Origin: Verrucomicrobiota bacterium
GTDB taxonomy: Bacteria > Verrucomicrobiota > Verrucomicrobiia > Chthoniobacterales > JAFAMB01
Assembly (NCBI GenBank): GCA_019239825.1
Contig: JAFAZK010000080.1
Location: 1 to 49,544 of the forward strand
Length of the DNA: 49,544 nucleotides
Reading direction: 5' to 3'
Part shown: positions 15,649 to 24,219 of the stretch, in pieces
Numbering within the stretch: position 1 is the first letter of the stretch
Layout of the letters: every line of letters begins with the position of its first letter
Notes under the pieces: generated by a model
Told to the model about the DNA's origin: nothing
Database searches by the model: none
Seen by the model: the letters and a program-made list of their open reading frames with translations, nothing else
Program-made: the position numbers and the translations under genes

Positions 15649-16944
15649 TTACTGCGAAGGAAGGTTCGGCTCAGCAGGTTTGACATCGTTAGGCGGAACC
15701 AGTGGCGCCTTTTGATTCTCCGGAGCACCGTTCGTGGGATTATTTCCTAAGGGATTGTTCCCGGAATTGCCGCTCGACGGGTTGTTGGGATTGGGATTCG
15801 GACTGTTTGTGTTGGCGGCCGGGTTAGCTGCCGCCGCCGGAGTCGGCGTCGGTGTCGGGCTTGGCGCTGGAGGTCCCACGAAGTCTGGTCGCGAAGTCGT
15901 ATCTACCTGGGCTTGTAACCTGCGGCGCTCGGCTTGGGTCTGCCCGGTCTCAGGATTCTCAGTACCAATCTTCAGTGCCTCGTCGCCCATCTTTGTCCGG
16001 ATCTGATCCATCCGAGTTTTCGCTCGGTTAGCCTGCTGCGAGTCCGGTTGCTGCTGCAGCACTTCATTGTAATAAACGTAAGCGGCCTTGTAGTTATGCT
16101 GCTTGTCATAGAACCGAGCGATATTGAAAGCATCGTTCGATTTGCGTCCCTGCAGGGTCTTTAAATTGTCCTGCGCCTGAGCCGCTTTGTGGCTATTCGG
16201 AAATTTTACCAGGAAATCCTCGAATGCTTCTTGAGCACGGACCGCCGCGGTTTCGTCATATCCGGTCGCGCGACTGGCCTGCAAATAGACATAACCAATT
16301 TGATACATGGCATCGGCGGCCACCTCGCTGTTAGGGTACCGATCAACGACCTGCTGATAGGCGGTAACCGCGGAAGTAATAGAACCGGACTTCTCGAGAG
16401 CTTGACCGATCCCGAACTGGGCGAGCGGAGCAATCTTACTAAAGGGCCCGTTGGTGACGATCTTCTTGAACATCTCTTCTGCCTTCGCCATGGATGGCAA
16501 AGTCGGGACGCCATAAACATCGACTCGTTTCCCGTCCAGATAAGCCTTCGCGATCGTGTATTCGGCCTCAAGCGCGGGCTCGAAATTCTCACTGCGAGGA
16601 TATCTCTCAACGATGGTTTGGTACTCGTGGAAAGCTTTCTCGAGTTTACCTTGTTTTTCGTACATCCGGCCAGAGTTGAACAGGGCGGCAGGCGCGATGT
16701 CGGCGCGAGGGAAGCGGTGGACAACCATTCGATAGGAAGCGCCGGCGTGCCCCCAATCGCCACGCTCCTCGTAACGCTGCCCGAGATCGAACTGGTCCTG
16801 CGCGTTCTTCTTGATCTCGATGTCTTCGGCTCCACCGGGAAGGAAGCCTTCGCCTTCTCGATAGATGATCGGAGCGGGGCTGCGCTGTGCCAAGGTAAGG
16901 ATAAGAACAACCAGCGGAACGACATACCGCAGCGTCTGTTTCAT
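15649..16944 (-). CDS. Secreted TPR protein, BamD/YbgF-like
   Basis: The protein is 431 residues with an amino-terminal signal (MKQTLRYVVPLVVLILTLAQ). Tetratricopeptide units run from about 50 to 330 (ERGDWGHAGASYRMVVHRFP, QGKLEKAFHEYQTIVERYP, SGSITSAVTAYQQVVDRYP), with the RYP/FP ends typical of BamD and CpoB/YbgF. A low-complexity tail (about 350-431) is rich in Pro, Asn, Thr and Ala. No lipobox Cys is seen, unlike true BamD. It heads an operon with lptE and rsmI, which supports a cell-envelope role, perhaps outer-membrane assembly. The exact role is inferred. Confidence 0.75.
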   Translation of the reverse strand: MKQTLRYVVPLVVLILTLAQRSPAPIIYREGEGFLPGGAEDIEIKKNAQDQFDLGQRYEERGDWGHAGASYRMVVHRFPRADIAPAALFNSGRMYEKQGKLEKAFHEYQTIVERYPRSENFEPALEAEYTIAKAYLDGKRVDVYGVPTLPSMAKAEEMFKKIVTNGPFSKIAPLAQFGIGQALEKSGSITSAVTAYQQVVDRYPNSEVAADAMYQIGYVYLQASRATGYDETAAVRAQEAFEDFLVKFPNSHKAAQAQDNLKTLQGRKSNDAFNIARFYDKQHNYKAAYVYYNEVLQQQPDSQQANRAKTRMDQIRTKMGDEALKIGTENPETGQTQAERRRLQAQVDTTSRPDFVGPPAPSPTPTPTPAAAANPAANTNSPNPNPNNPSSGNSGNNPLGNNPTNGAPENQKAPLVPPNDVKPAEPNLPSQ

Positions 16945-17270
16945 AAGCGGGGAAAATAATTGCCAGGAGTAACGAACGTCAAGCCTCAGAGATGTTGAGC
17001 GTGCAAGGATATTGAGACTTAGGCGTTTGTCGAGTGAGAACGCTGGGAATGGGAGAAAATGGCTGAGAAGTCGTGGCCCGGAGGGTGCGATTGCGGCCCG
17101 GCTTTATGGGATTTATGAAACCGATACTATAGAGAGCGAAGTGTCTCCCGGTTTGGACTCGGTAGACGAGTTATTGCTCGTCCGAGACCCGGATCTGATC
17201 CGCCTAGAAAGTTCGAATCGTTGAAGAAGCCGGGGACCAGTGGGAGCTCGTCCTTACCGGCGCTCCTTGT
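16945..17270. other. Intergenic stretch, no convincing gene
   Basis: The 326 bp lie between two minus-strand genes. A 70-codon open frame on the plus strand (17012-17224) starts at TTG, has no ribosome site and no recognisable domain. A single arm of the AGCTCGTCC-type repeat is at 17239-17262. No RNA gene was recognised. Confidence 0.4.
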
Positions 17271-17816
17271 TTAAGGAGCTGTGGGTGAAGGGCTTGGGCT
17301 TATCAACTGATTATCTAGAAGCGACCGGTCTATATTCCCATTCGGACTTGGGCTTGGCGATGGGCTACCCAAATGACCTAGTCCGGAGCTGTCCGGGGTC
17401 TCAGTGACTCCGTAGCTATCCTTTAGCGGCTGGGAGCTCAGATATTTCGTTTCGGTCCAAAGGTCGACCACGATCCCGGACGCGCGGACTCGGGAAAGGC
17501 CGGCTGCGGTGTCGTTTTCTAAGACAAAAACGAGCATCCCCGGCAAGAGGAAATAAGCACGTGTCTTGTCCTGGAGCTCAATATCGCTCGAGACGCTCTT
17601 TGCGTCGGCCAGCTTCACAGCGTCGTTTTTGTTCGGGGTTGCGTAGGGGCCATTCACCCGCACCCAACGGTAGCCTTGCTCGGCAAGCGCTTTAAAGTCG
17701 GTGGCTGTCGCCGTCGTGAGGGTCGCGGCTGTTAGTAAGCATAAGAGGGTGAGAAGTTTAGCGGCCAAACCCTTTGGGGTAGCCTCGACGCTGTTTGATC
17801 TTTCCTCCTTGGTCAT
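17271..17816 (-). CDS. Secreted hypothetical protein with Ser-Pro-rich tail
   Basis: The protein is 181 residues. A hydrophobic stretch (LAAKLLTLLCLLTAATLTTATA, about 18-39) acts as a signal sequence after a charged start. The middle (about 42-135) is beta-rich, with YRWVRVNGPYATPNKNDAVKL and AYFLLPGMLVFVLENDTAAGLSRVRASGIVVDLWT, which could be an SH3-like or small beta-barrel domain. The tail is low complexity, with two SPSPSPS runs. I do not recognise the family. It is monocistronic on the minus strand and is followed by the intergenic stretch before the TPR operon. Confidence 0.55.
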   Translation of the reverse strand: MTKEERSNSVEATPKGLAAKLLTLLCLLTAATLTTATATDFKALAEQGYRWVRVNGPYATPNKNDAVKLADAKSVSSDIELQDKTRAYFLLPGMLVFVLENDTAAGLSRVRASGIVVDLWTETKYLSSQPLKDSYGVTETPDSSGLGHLGSPSPSPSPNGNIDRSLLDNQLISPSPSPTAP

Positions 17817-18162
17817 GTTCCATTGACGTCTTCCTTTGCGCGAACGTCAATCATCCCTTTCGGGGAAAGACGTTTATATTAGAAATGCGGTCTCTTTTTT
17901 AAGGCTGCAACAGAGTGCAAATGGGGCTGCGCCGTCCAAGTAATCAGTTGCCAGTAAATCAGTAATCAGTGGTTTGATGAAATCTGGACTGATTACTGAC
18001 GTACTGATTAGTGATTACTTGGCGCTGCGTGCCGCAAACACCAACAAATCGAGCACGAGGACGACGACGAGTACGAGGACGATTAGCACGTCCGCATTGA
18101 CCCTGATCGTTGATTGTGATTGGTAGTCTAAAGGTACAACAGGGGATAAGCTTTCTGGTTTC
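17817..18162. other. Intergenic stretch with two word-array repeats
   Basis: The 346 bp separate two divergent genes. They hold the AGTAATCAGT palindrome (17936-18022) and a GAGGACGACGA-type array (18049-18090: ACGAGGACG, ACGACGAGTACG, AGGACGAT) without a visible partner arm. A small dyad (CCTTTCGGGG) is near 17860. No convincing gene or RNA is seen. Promoters for both flanking genes should lie here. Confidence 0.45.
17936..18022. repeat. Palindromic word-array element, AGTAATCAGT family
   Basis: Two 35-bp arms (17936-17970 and 17988-18022) match in inverse orientation at roughly 29 of 35 positions by eye. Both contain CCAAGTAATCA at the outer end and CAGTAATCAGT at the inner end, with a 17-bp loop. 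Words of the same family recur at 10089-10151 and 26655-26665. Confidence 0.75.
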
Positions 18163-19095
18163 ATGAGTACGCAGCTAGTCTCAAGATCGCCCGCCATCGC
18201 GCGGTTGCTGAGCAAAAGTATTGATTACGCCGGCTTGTTTCCGCCCACGAGCCTTCCCTTGGTAGAGACGATAGAGACGTTCAAGCGGTACCTGCAAGGA
18301 AGAGAGTCCTGGATCATCAACTCGATTGTTTTGCCGATCGACCGGCTTACGGAGGCAGCCGCCTCTTTTGGTGATACGCCTCTTCGTCTGAGTGCTATTC
18401 CCCGAAGAACTGAAGAATCGCATCTGTGGTTAGGCCGTTTAGAAGAAGATTGCCGCCACCTCCGATCGTTCCTGGCGGCTCATCCACAGGTTACGATCCA
18501 GGCCTTGGAGATTCCGTTGCCTAAGTCAGGTGACGCCAGTGAGATCGCCAAGCGGGTTGAGGAACTGGTGTCGTTAGTGAACGATCACCGCGTATTTTTG
18601 GAGCTGCCGCCCGGCGAGAGCTCTTTTCGGGGCGGGCTGGCTGCAACGATAGCCGCTCTTCAAACTCATCGCTTGTCTCTTTGGGGAATAAAATTGCGTA
18701 TGGGTGGTATAGCCGCTCCCCCGTCTGTATCGATGGTTGCCGATGTTTTAGCGACGGTGCGAGATAATCAGGTACCTATAAAATTCACGGCCGGACTCCA
18801 TCACCCATTACGTCATTGGAACAATGATGTCGGCGTTCATATGCACGGATTTATCAACGTGCTAATGGCTGCGATGTTTGCTTACGCCTGCCGTCTACCA
18901 CCAAAAAATATTGAGACGATTCTCGCCGATGAACGAAGCAAAGATTTCGTTTTCAACGGAAATGTTGCTCGATGGTTAGACTTACCCATTAGGACCGAAC
19001 TAATTGAGGACTTACGCCGATTGGTTGTCGGTTTTGGTAGCTGCAGCGTTGATGAACCGTTGGATGATCTTAGGACGCTAGGCTGGGTGGATTAG
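18163..19095 (+). CDS. Conserved-looking hypothetical protein upstream of fumarylacetoacetase
   Basis: The protein is 310 residues from the ATG at 18163. The layout alternates strands and helices like a TIM barrel or related alpha/beta fold. Notable stretches are SIDYAGLFPPTSLPL at 19-33, IKLRMGG near 180, VPIKFTAGLHHPLRH near 208, VGVHMHGFINVLMAAMFA near 222, and a C-terminal SCSVDEPLDDLRTLGW. The GLHHP and HMHGF histidines could form a metal or substrate site. No signal peptide is present. It lies upstream of fahA on the same strand, separated only by a repeat element, which suggests a link to tyrosine or homogentisate breakdown. I do not recognise a named family; a catalytic role is inferred. 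Confidence 0.7.
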   Translation: MSTQLVSRSPAIARLLSKSIDYAGLFPPTSLPLVETIETFKRYLQGRESWIINSIVLPIDRLTEAAASFGDTPLRLSAIPRRTEESHLWLGRLEEDCRHLRSFLAAHPQVTIQALEIPLPKSGDASEIAKRVEELVSLVNDHRVFLELPPGESSFRGGLAATIAALQTHRLSLWGIKLRMGGIAAPPSVSMVADVLATVRDNQVPIKFTAGLHHPLRHWNNDVGVHMHGFINVLMAAMFAYACRLPPKNIETILADERSKDFVFNGNVARWLDLPIRTELIEDLRRLVVGFGSCSVDEPLDDLRTLGWVD

Positions 19096-19118
19096 GTCGG
19101 ATCCGGAAGAACAGCAAT

Positions 19119-19443
19119 AATCTCACGCAAAGACGCCAAGACGCAAAGGAAAGAGGCAGAGGTTGAATAGCCTGTGGTGGGGCGAGGCTCCCGAGCGTAG
19201 TTGCAATGGTCGCGAAGAGTAAATATACGCCCGACTGCCGGTATTGTTAGGCAGGAAAACGCGCCGAGCCGCGGCGGTGTGATATACCCATGGCTCGGCG
19301 CGTTTCATGGCATAGCAATGTTAATCTGCCCGCGGATACGAAGCTCTTCGGAAAGGCGATGGGTTATTCGGGAGCCTCGCCCCACCACAGGATATTCAAT
19401 CTCTGGCTCTTTCCTTTGCGTCTTTGCGTCTTTGCGTGAGATT
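19119..19443. repeat. 325-bp MITE-like palindromic element with 76-bp inverted arms
   Basis: The arms 19119-19194 and 19368-19443 are inverse copies with four mismatches by eye. From outside in they contain the ACGCAAAG word array, a purine-rich spacer, CCTGTGGTGGGGCGAGG and CTCCCGA. A second nested perfect 14-bp palindrome (AAACGCGCCGAGCC, 19257-19270, with its inverse 19292-19305) is in the core. There is no coding sequence and no target-site duplication that I can see. The right end stops 5 bp before the fahA start codon. Confidence 0.85.
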
Positions 19444-19448
19444 TTTCT

Positions 19449-20705
19449 GTGTCTTGCTTCTTACCGATCCCCAGCGATCATCCGTTTCCGATACAAAATC
19501 TCCCGTACGGGGTGTTTAGTGGTCGCGAGAAAGGGCCACGGGTAGGGGTAGCCATTGGCGATTACGTTCTGGATTTATCGGCCCTGTCGGAAGCTGGCTT
19601 GCTGCCGAGTTACGGTGTTTTTGCGAAGCCTTCCTTAAACGCGTTTATAGCATCCGGTCACGAGCTTTGGAATGAAGTGAGAGCCACGCTGCAATACCTG
19701 CTTGATGAAGAAACGACGACTTTGTCCGGGAATCACCGGTTACGCGCACGCGCTCTGATTCCGGTCCAAGAGTTGACCATGCATTTGCCGGTGGCAGTTG
19801 GAGATTACACGGACTTTTACTCATCGAAACAGCACGCGATCAACGTAGGCAGCATGTTCAGGGATAAAAACAACCCATTGCCGGCTAACTGGCTTCATTT
19901 GCCGGTCGCTTACCATGGAAGAGCAAGTAGCCTGGTGGTTTCGGGTACCTCGATTCACCGGCCGCGAGGTCAAACCAAGCGCCCGGAAGCAGCGACTCCG
20001 GGATTTGGGCCAAGTTTGGAACTCGATTTCGAATTGGAGATCGGCTACTTCATCGGCCGAGGAAACACGCTGGGAGAACCGATATCGGTGACCGATGCGC
20101 AGCAACATCTATTTGGCATAGTATTGCTCAACGATTGGAGTGCTCGAGATCTGCAGCGCTGGGAGTATGTTCCACTGGGACCATTCCTGGCTAAGAATTT
20201 CAGTACGAGCATCAGTCCGTGGGTCGTGCCAATGGCTGCGTTAGAGCCGTTTCGTGTTGCCGGGCCAAAACAGGACCCTCCGCCTCTGCCATACCTGAGC
20301 GGCGGTCAAGACTGCGCGTACGATATCTCTGTCGAAGTAAAGTTGCAGACCGCAGCGATGGTCGAGCCTCACATCATCAGCCGAACTAACTTCAAAGAAA
20401 TGTACTGGAGCATGAACCAACAGCTGGCTCATCATACGGTTACCGGCTGCAATCTCAGGCCGGGCGACCTCTTGGCCAGCGGTACATTGAGTGGCGCCGA
20501 AAAAGGCAGTTACGGAAGTTTGTTGGAACTGGCCTGGGCCGGCAAAGAGCCGCTCGAATTGCCGAACGGCGAACGACGCTCGTTTCTGGAAGATGGTGAC
20601 ACGATCATTCTGACCGGCTTTGCTCAAGGAGATGGTTATCGGATTGGTCTAGGCGAGGTGAGAGGAACGGTTTTGCCGGCGGAGCGCATCGCGAATGGCG
20701 AATAG
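19449..20705 (+). CDS. fahA: Fumarylacetoacetase
   Basis: This enzyme hydrolyses fumarylacetoacetate to fumarate and acetoacetate, the last step of tyrosine/homogentisate catabolism. The 418 residues match the eukaryote-type family. The start is a GTG at 19449, giving MSCFLPIPSDHPFPIQNLPYGVFS, which fits the conserved amino terminus. Metal and active-site regions are VGDYTDFYSSKQHAINVGSMFR, ELDFELEIGYFIG and LLNDWSARDLQRWEYVPLGPF. A repeat element ends 5 bp before the start codon, so promoter and ribosome binding must come from within that element or from upstream transcription. No other pathway gene is in the window. Confidence 0.95.
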   Translation: MSCFLPIPSDHPFPIQNLPYGVFSGREKGPRVGVAIGDYVLDLSALSEAGLLPSYGVFAKPSLNAFIASGHELWNEVRATLQYLLDEETTTLSGNHRLRARALIPVQELTMHLPVAVGDYTDFYSSKQHAINVGSMFRDKNNPLPANWLHLPVAYHGRASSLVVSGTSIHRPRGQTKRPEAATPGFGPSLELDFELEIGYFIGRGNTLGEPISVTDAQQHLFGIVLLNDWSARDLQRWEYVPLGPFLAKNFSTSISPWVVPMAALEPFRVAGPKQDPPPLPYLSGGQDCAYDISVEVKLQTAAMVEPHIISRTNFKEMYWSMNQQLAHHTVTGCNLRPGDLLASGTLSGAEKGSYGSLLELAWAGKEPLELPNGERRSFLEDGDTIILTGFAQGDGYRIGLGEVRGTVLPAERIANGE

Positions 20706-20709
20706 AAAT

Positions 20710-20990
20710 TTGGTGGGGCGAGGCTCACGAACGTCCCTGGTCCATATACAACGCCGCCGATAGGCTTTTACCCATCGCGCTAGTAGGACCAACCAGCGTA
20801 CCGAGCCGTTAGTGTTATGATGCGCCATCGCGGCCTTTATTTTACTAGGCTTTGTTCACGCTAGGCGACTCGACCGACCGCCAATCCAATTTCGGCTCGG
20901 CGCGATTTCTGGCCTGGCTTGCGCAACGGTCGAAAAGTGTCGGCGGCTTTGCGGACCGGCAGGCAACGTTCGGGAGCCTCGCCCCACCAA
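20710..20990. repeat. 281-bp MITE-like element, GGTGGGGCGAGGCTC ends
   Basis: The inverted ends (20710-20734 and 20966-20990) agree over 25 bp with one mismatch: TTGGTGGGGCGAGGCTCACG against the same with CCCG. The core contains ACCGAGCCG and GGCTCGGCGCGA, echoing the core of the 19119 element. It begins 5 bp after the fahA stop and ends 24 bp before the flotillin stop, filling the convergent gap. No coding sequence is seen. Confidence 0.8.
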
Positions 20991-21013
20991 GTCCACACGC
21001 TGCCTCGCCGACT

Positions 21014-22354
21014 CTAGCTCCTCGCTCCTGTTGACATCGGTGTCTCCGCCCGTTCGCCATCGTTGCGGACGCTGGCCTGCTGCCCGGAATCGACTAACCC
21101 CCCATTGCGGGTCACGATTTGGGCGGCAAGTACGGTGCGGATGACGCTGGCAATCGAATCGGTCGTGGCCGATGCAGCGCTGCCGTTCTCCGAACCACTA
21201 TGGACGGTAACTAACTTGGCGTGCGCTAGAGCCTGCGCGATAGCTGGAGCGATATCAGGCAAAAGTTCAATCTGACGATAACGCAGATAATTCTCGCCAC
21301 CGTCACGGATCGCTTCGGTTACCTTTCTGATTCCTTCGGCCTGAGCCGTAGCAACCGTGGTGATCCGGATGGCTTCGGCCTTGGCTTTTGCTTCCGCATC
21401 GATTTGAATCGCTTCCGAGTCCGCCTTGGCTTGGGCAATTTGGGTTGCGCGTAGTTCGCTCTCTTTCTGGCCCGCTAAAGCGTCTTGCCGTTTCGCTTCT
21501 GCTTCTGCGATCAGCACTGCGTTTGCTAACTTGGTTTGTTCGAGTTCTCGCTGTTTATCGGAGATCGATCGTTCCGCTTCCAGCTGCGCTTCTTTGGCCC
21601 GACGAGTCTGATTGGCGGCAACGATATCGGCATTGGCGGTCGCTTCCGCGGCCGACTGGCGCCGACGAGCTTCCGCTACTTCGCTCTGCACCACCTTAAT
21701 GTTCAGAGAATTGAATACCAGGCCGAGGTCGGTGAGTTCGCGCGAACATGCCTTGCGGATAATAATCGCTAGCGGGTCATCGTCTTCTTCCATGCTGACT
21801 GTCGACGGTAGGGCAACTTGCGCCTCGCGGTCAGGCAGTAGCGCGGTCCTTCCTCCTGATCCTCCTGATCCTCCCGACTTAGCGCTGAACAGCTGATCAT
21901 GGGTCAGCAGGTTAACCGCGCGACGGCCGGAGGACGAGAGCAGGTCGGTCAGCGTCGACATTTGTTCGTCGTCTGTCTTGGCAAAAAAGCGGTTGGCCGC
22001 CGTCTTAATCAATTCGTCGCTATCACCCACGGATACGATGGCGCTGGCCAGCACCCGGACCTTGATTGGATTGGGAACACCAGATCGATCGACATCAGCG
22101 GTTTGGTCAGTGATATCGAGGTCCACATTGATCGCCTTGCTCGATATGGTGGTGCCGTTGGTGAGTATAGGCAATTCGAAGCTTTTTCCTGGACCTCGGT
22201 AGATCTTCATGCTGCCCCCCCACCAGGTAACCATGCGAATGGTGCCTGAGGAGACATCTCGTAAAAATGCTCTGATGAATGCGGGAATTAAAAACGCCGC
22301 CAGAATGAGTACAGCGGCTACGATGGCAACGCCGAATAGAGGCTGTTCAAGCAT
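21014..22354 (-). CDS. Flotillin-like SPFH/band-7 membrane protein
   Basis: The protein is 446 residues. An amino-terminal hairpin or TM segment (about 5-33) anchors it. The SPFH domain runs from about 40 to 235 and is interrupted near 163-171 by a Gly/Ser linker (SGGSGGSGG). A long Ala/Glu/Gln/Lys coiled coil follows (about 240-355; AKAEAIRITTVATAQAEGIRKV). The C-terminal part is less ordered. Flotillins oligomerise in membrane microdomains through the coiled coil. The NfeD-like gene 37 bp upstream on the same strand is the usual operon partner. The Gly-Ser insert within SPFH is unusual. Confidence 0.85.
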   Translation of the reverse strand: MLEQPLFGVAIVAAVLILAAFLIPAFIRAFLRDVSSGTIRMVTWWGGSMKIYRGPGKSFELPILTNGTTISSKAINVDLDITDQTADVDRSGVPNPIKVRVLASAIVSVGDSDELIKTAANRFFAKTDDEQMSTLTDLLSSSGRRAVNLLTHDQLFSAKSGGSGGSGGRTALLPDREAQVALPSTVSMEEDDDPLAIIIRKACSRELTDLGLVFNSLNIKVVQSEVAEARRRQSAAEATANADIVAANQTRRAKEAQLEAERSISDKQRELEQTKLANAVLIAEAEAKRQDALAGQKESELRATQIAQAKADSEAIQIDAEAKAKAEAIRITTVATAQAEGIRKVTEAIRDGGENYLRYRQIELLPDIAPAIAQALAHAKLVTVHSGSENGSAASATTDSIASVIRTVLAAQIVTRNGGLVDSGQQASVRNDGERAETPMSTGARS

Positions 22355-22391
22355 AAGGGTTTTGGGAAAGTTTTGCTGCGGGGTTAAATCT

Positions 22392-23048
22392 TTAGTGCTT
22401 AGTCAAAATCGAGGTGTTGGTCCGGCAAACCACGCAGCGTTGTTTGCCAGGGTCGACAGAACGAACAAAAAGTGTCTCGCCGGAACGGACGCGAGCGCCT
22501 GACTGTTCTTCGGGAGCCAGTTGGCCTAGTAGTTGAACGACTTGGCCATCGAGACTGAGCCGGACCAGTCCGTACCCTTTTGCGTCAAAATCGGTGACGG
22601 CGGTGCCGTCTTCGAGCAGGGCGTCTGTCAACGTTTTGGCGGGCAACGATGCCCATTTCTGGACACTGGTTAACAGCGGTCGGATGCAAAAGAAGCAAAT
22701 AATATAAGCTCCTAGCAGAGCTGTGCCTAACTGTAACCAACCGTGAAGGATAGGCTTGAGTAGGGTGCCCGTTGCACCGAATCCGATAATGGCTCCGGCC
22801 AGGTAGGCCGGCGACAACCAAGTTAGCAATCCGGAGACTAAATTGTTTACGGCTTGGTTAGGCGGGGTATTGCGCCCAGACGAGTGCTGAACGGTTTGGT
22901 GTCCTGGCGTGCGGACATGTCCTCCGGGAGCTGGTGAGGAATGGCCTGCTCCGGGACGTATCCCAACATGATGAAATCCTAGCCCGCAAAAAGCGAGAAC
23001 CACCAGGGCGACTGCCCCGCCGATCAAGCACGATAGATAGATATCCAA
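22392..23048 (-). CDS. NfeD/YuaF-like membrane protein, flotillin partner
   Basis: The protein is 218 residues, starting at a TTG (23048). It has a TM segment at about 7-27, a polar His/Pro/Gly loop, and two closely spaced hydrophobic helices (about 75-125). The soluble C-terminal domain (about 145-210: DGTAVTDFDAKGYGLVRLSLDGQVVQLLGQL ... SGETLFVRSVD) resembles the small OB-fold of NfeD and YuaF proteins. Such proteins are encoded next to flotillin and thought to regulate its assemblies. Placement directly upstream of the flotillin gene supports this. Assignment is by layout and context. Confidence 0.65.
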   Translation of the reverse strand: MDIYLSCLIGGAVALVVLAFCGLGFHHVGIRPGAGHSSPAPGGHVRTPGHQTVQHSSGRNTPPNQAVNNLVSGLLTWLSPAYLAGAIIGFGATGTLLKPILHGWLQLGTALLGAYIICFFCIRPLLTSVQKWASLPAKTLTDALLEDGTAVTDFDAKGYGLVRLSLDGQVVQLLGQLAPEEQSGARVRSGETLFVRSVDPGKQRCVVCRTNTSILTKH

Positions 23049-23181
23049 TCGAACTCTTTCTTTCTAGCTAACCATAGCTAATCCCAATTTGAATCGCGTG
23101 CAAGTTACCCACGCCAGCTCCTACTCACCCGCATTCGTTCTCGAACGAACGAGCGAGCAGGAACTCGTCGTAGCGAATTTT

Positions 23182-23958
23182 TTATTCTTTGACGAATCCT
23201 TGGTCGGTCAACTGATAGCGTTGGAGGTCAACGCCAAGCTTGCGCGGAAATTGAGTGGCCACATTCACCGCTTGTTGCATCGATGCTGCATTGTTGGTTT
23301 GACGGGCCTGTCGAGCTTGTTGCGCCGCCAGTTCCGCGACGCACTTCAGCAGCTCAGAAATTTTCTGTTTGTTCTCGCTCGTTAGCCGGGCGGCTTTTCC
23401 ACGTTTCTCCAATATCTGACAAACCGCTGTTCGGACTCTCCGAATACCTGTTGGAGTGTTAGATGCGTCAGCGTTATGGACAATTTCCCACGCGATGATC
23501 ATGTAGCCCGCGACTGTGTCTCCGACGTTGTGTCTGGAATATCCATAGCTAGCGAACCTCGCGTCGAACCGGCTGATCATATCATCGTAGGTCGGAGTGT
23601 TGAGGAGCGTCTGGGCATTCACATGCGACAAATAAAAGGAACGGACCGAATTCGTAACCACCGGGTTCGGATGGAACGTGAGATTGGTAAACGATTCAGT
23701 CGGTTGAATCGGCGCTCTTTTTTGTACCGGTCCCTTCTTCGGATTCTCGGTGTTTGAGTTTTCGGGCGTGTTAGCCGGACTCCCATGCTCAAGTTCATGC
23801 TCGACGCTAGCCAGGTCGGTACCCATGCCCTCGAGTCCTAAGCTCCGATTAAATGATTCGACTTCTCCGCCGCTTTCCTGAGCCCAGACTTGGGGAGCCG
23901 AAGCAACACTTAGTAACGAAATCGCTGCAATGCTTGAATGAATTTTCGAGATCCACAT
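23182..23958 (-). CDS. Secreted hypothetical protein
   Basis: The protein is 258 residues from the ATG at 23958; a TTG at 23973 is an alternative. The signal peptide is MWISKIHSSIAAISLLSVASAPQVWA. A low-complexity linker rich in Glu, Asn, Thr and Pro (about 45-95) follows. The C-terminal region (about 95-250) is helical, with FYLSHVNAQTLLNTPTYDDMISRFDARFASYGYS, VGDTVAGYMIIAWEIVHNAD and VCQILEKRG. It resembles the DUF6683-type pattern, but I am not certain. It is monocistronic between the NfeD-like and phosphatase genes on the same strand. Function unknown. Confidence 0.6.
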   Translation of the reverse strand: MWISKIHSSIAAISLLSVASAPQVWAQESGGEVESFNRSLGLEGMGTDLASVEHELEHGSPANTPENSNTENPKKGPVQKRAPIQPTESFTNLTFHPNPVVTNSVRSFYLSHVNAQTLLNTPTYDDMISRFDARFASYGYSRHNVGDTVAGYMIIAWEIVHNADASNTPTGIRRVRTAVCQILEKRGKAARLTSENKQKISELLKCVAELAAQQARQARQTNNAASMQQAVNVATQFPRKLGVDLQRYQLTDQGFVKE

Positions 23959-24219
23959 AAGTGAAGAACTCAACCTGATTTAGAGAATCGACCGCGATTC
24001 TTATCGAGGTCTAACTTAACGGTCAATGTTGTTTACCTGCTAATAGATGCCTAGTCAGGGCCGCAATTGCACGAAAAGGTGACGCTCAACACTGAAAGAT
24101 GTGGACCGGATTTTGCTGTGGTTTGGCTCTCGCCAAAAAAAGCCTCCGAAACTACAGCATGCGCCAACCCTGCGGCTCTCCGCCGTGTTGCCGTTTCGCC
24201 CATTCGCGGTTTCGTTCTG

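Noticed and set aside
17012..17224. 70-codon open frame on the plus strand
   Set aside because: TTG start, no ribosome site, no recognisable domain; likely chance.
18015..18215. Minus-strand frame with a hydrophobic VLVLVVVLVLDLLV end
   Set aside because: The hydrophobic run is the translation of a GAGGACGACGA word array, and the frame overlaps the start of a solid gene.
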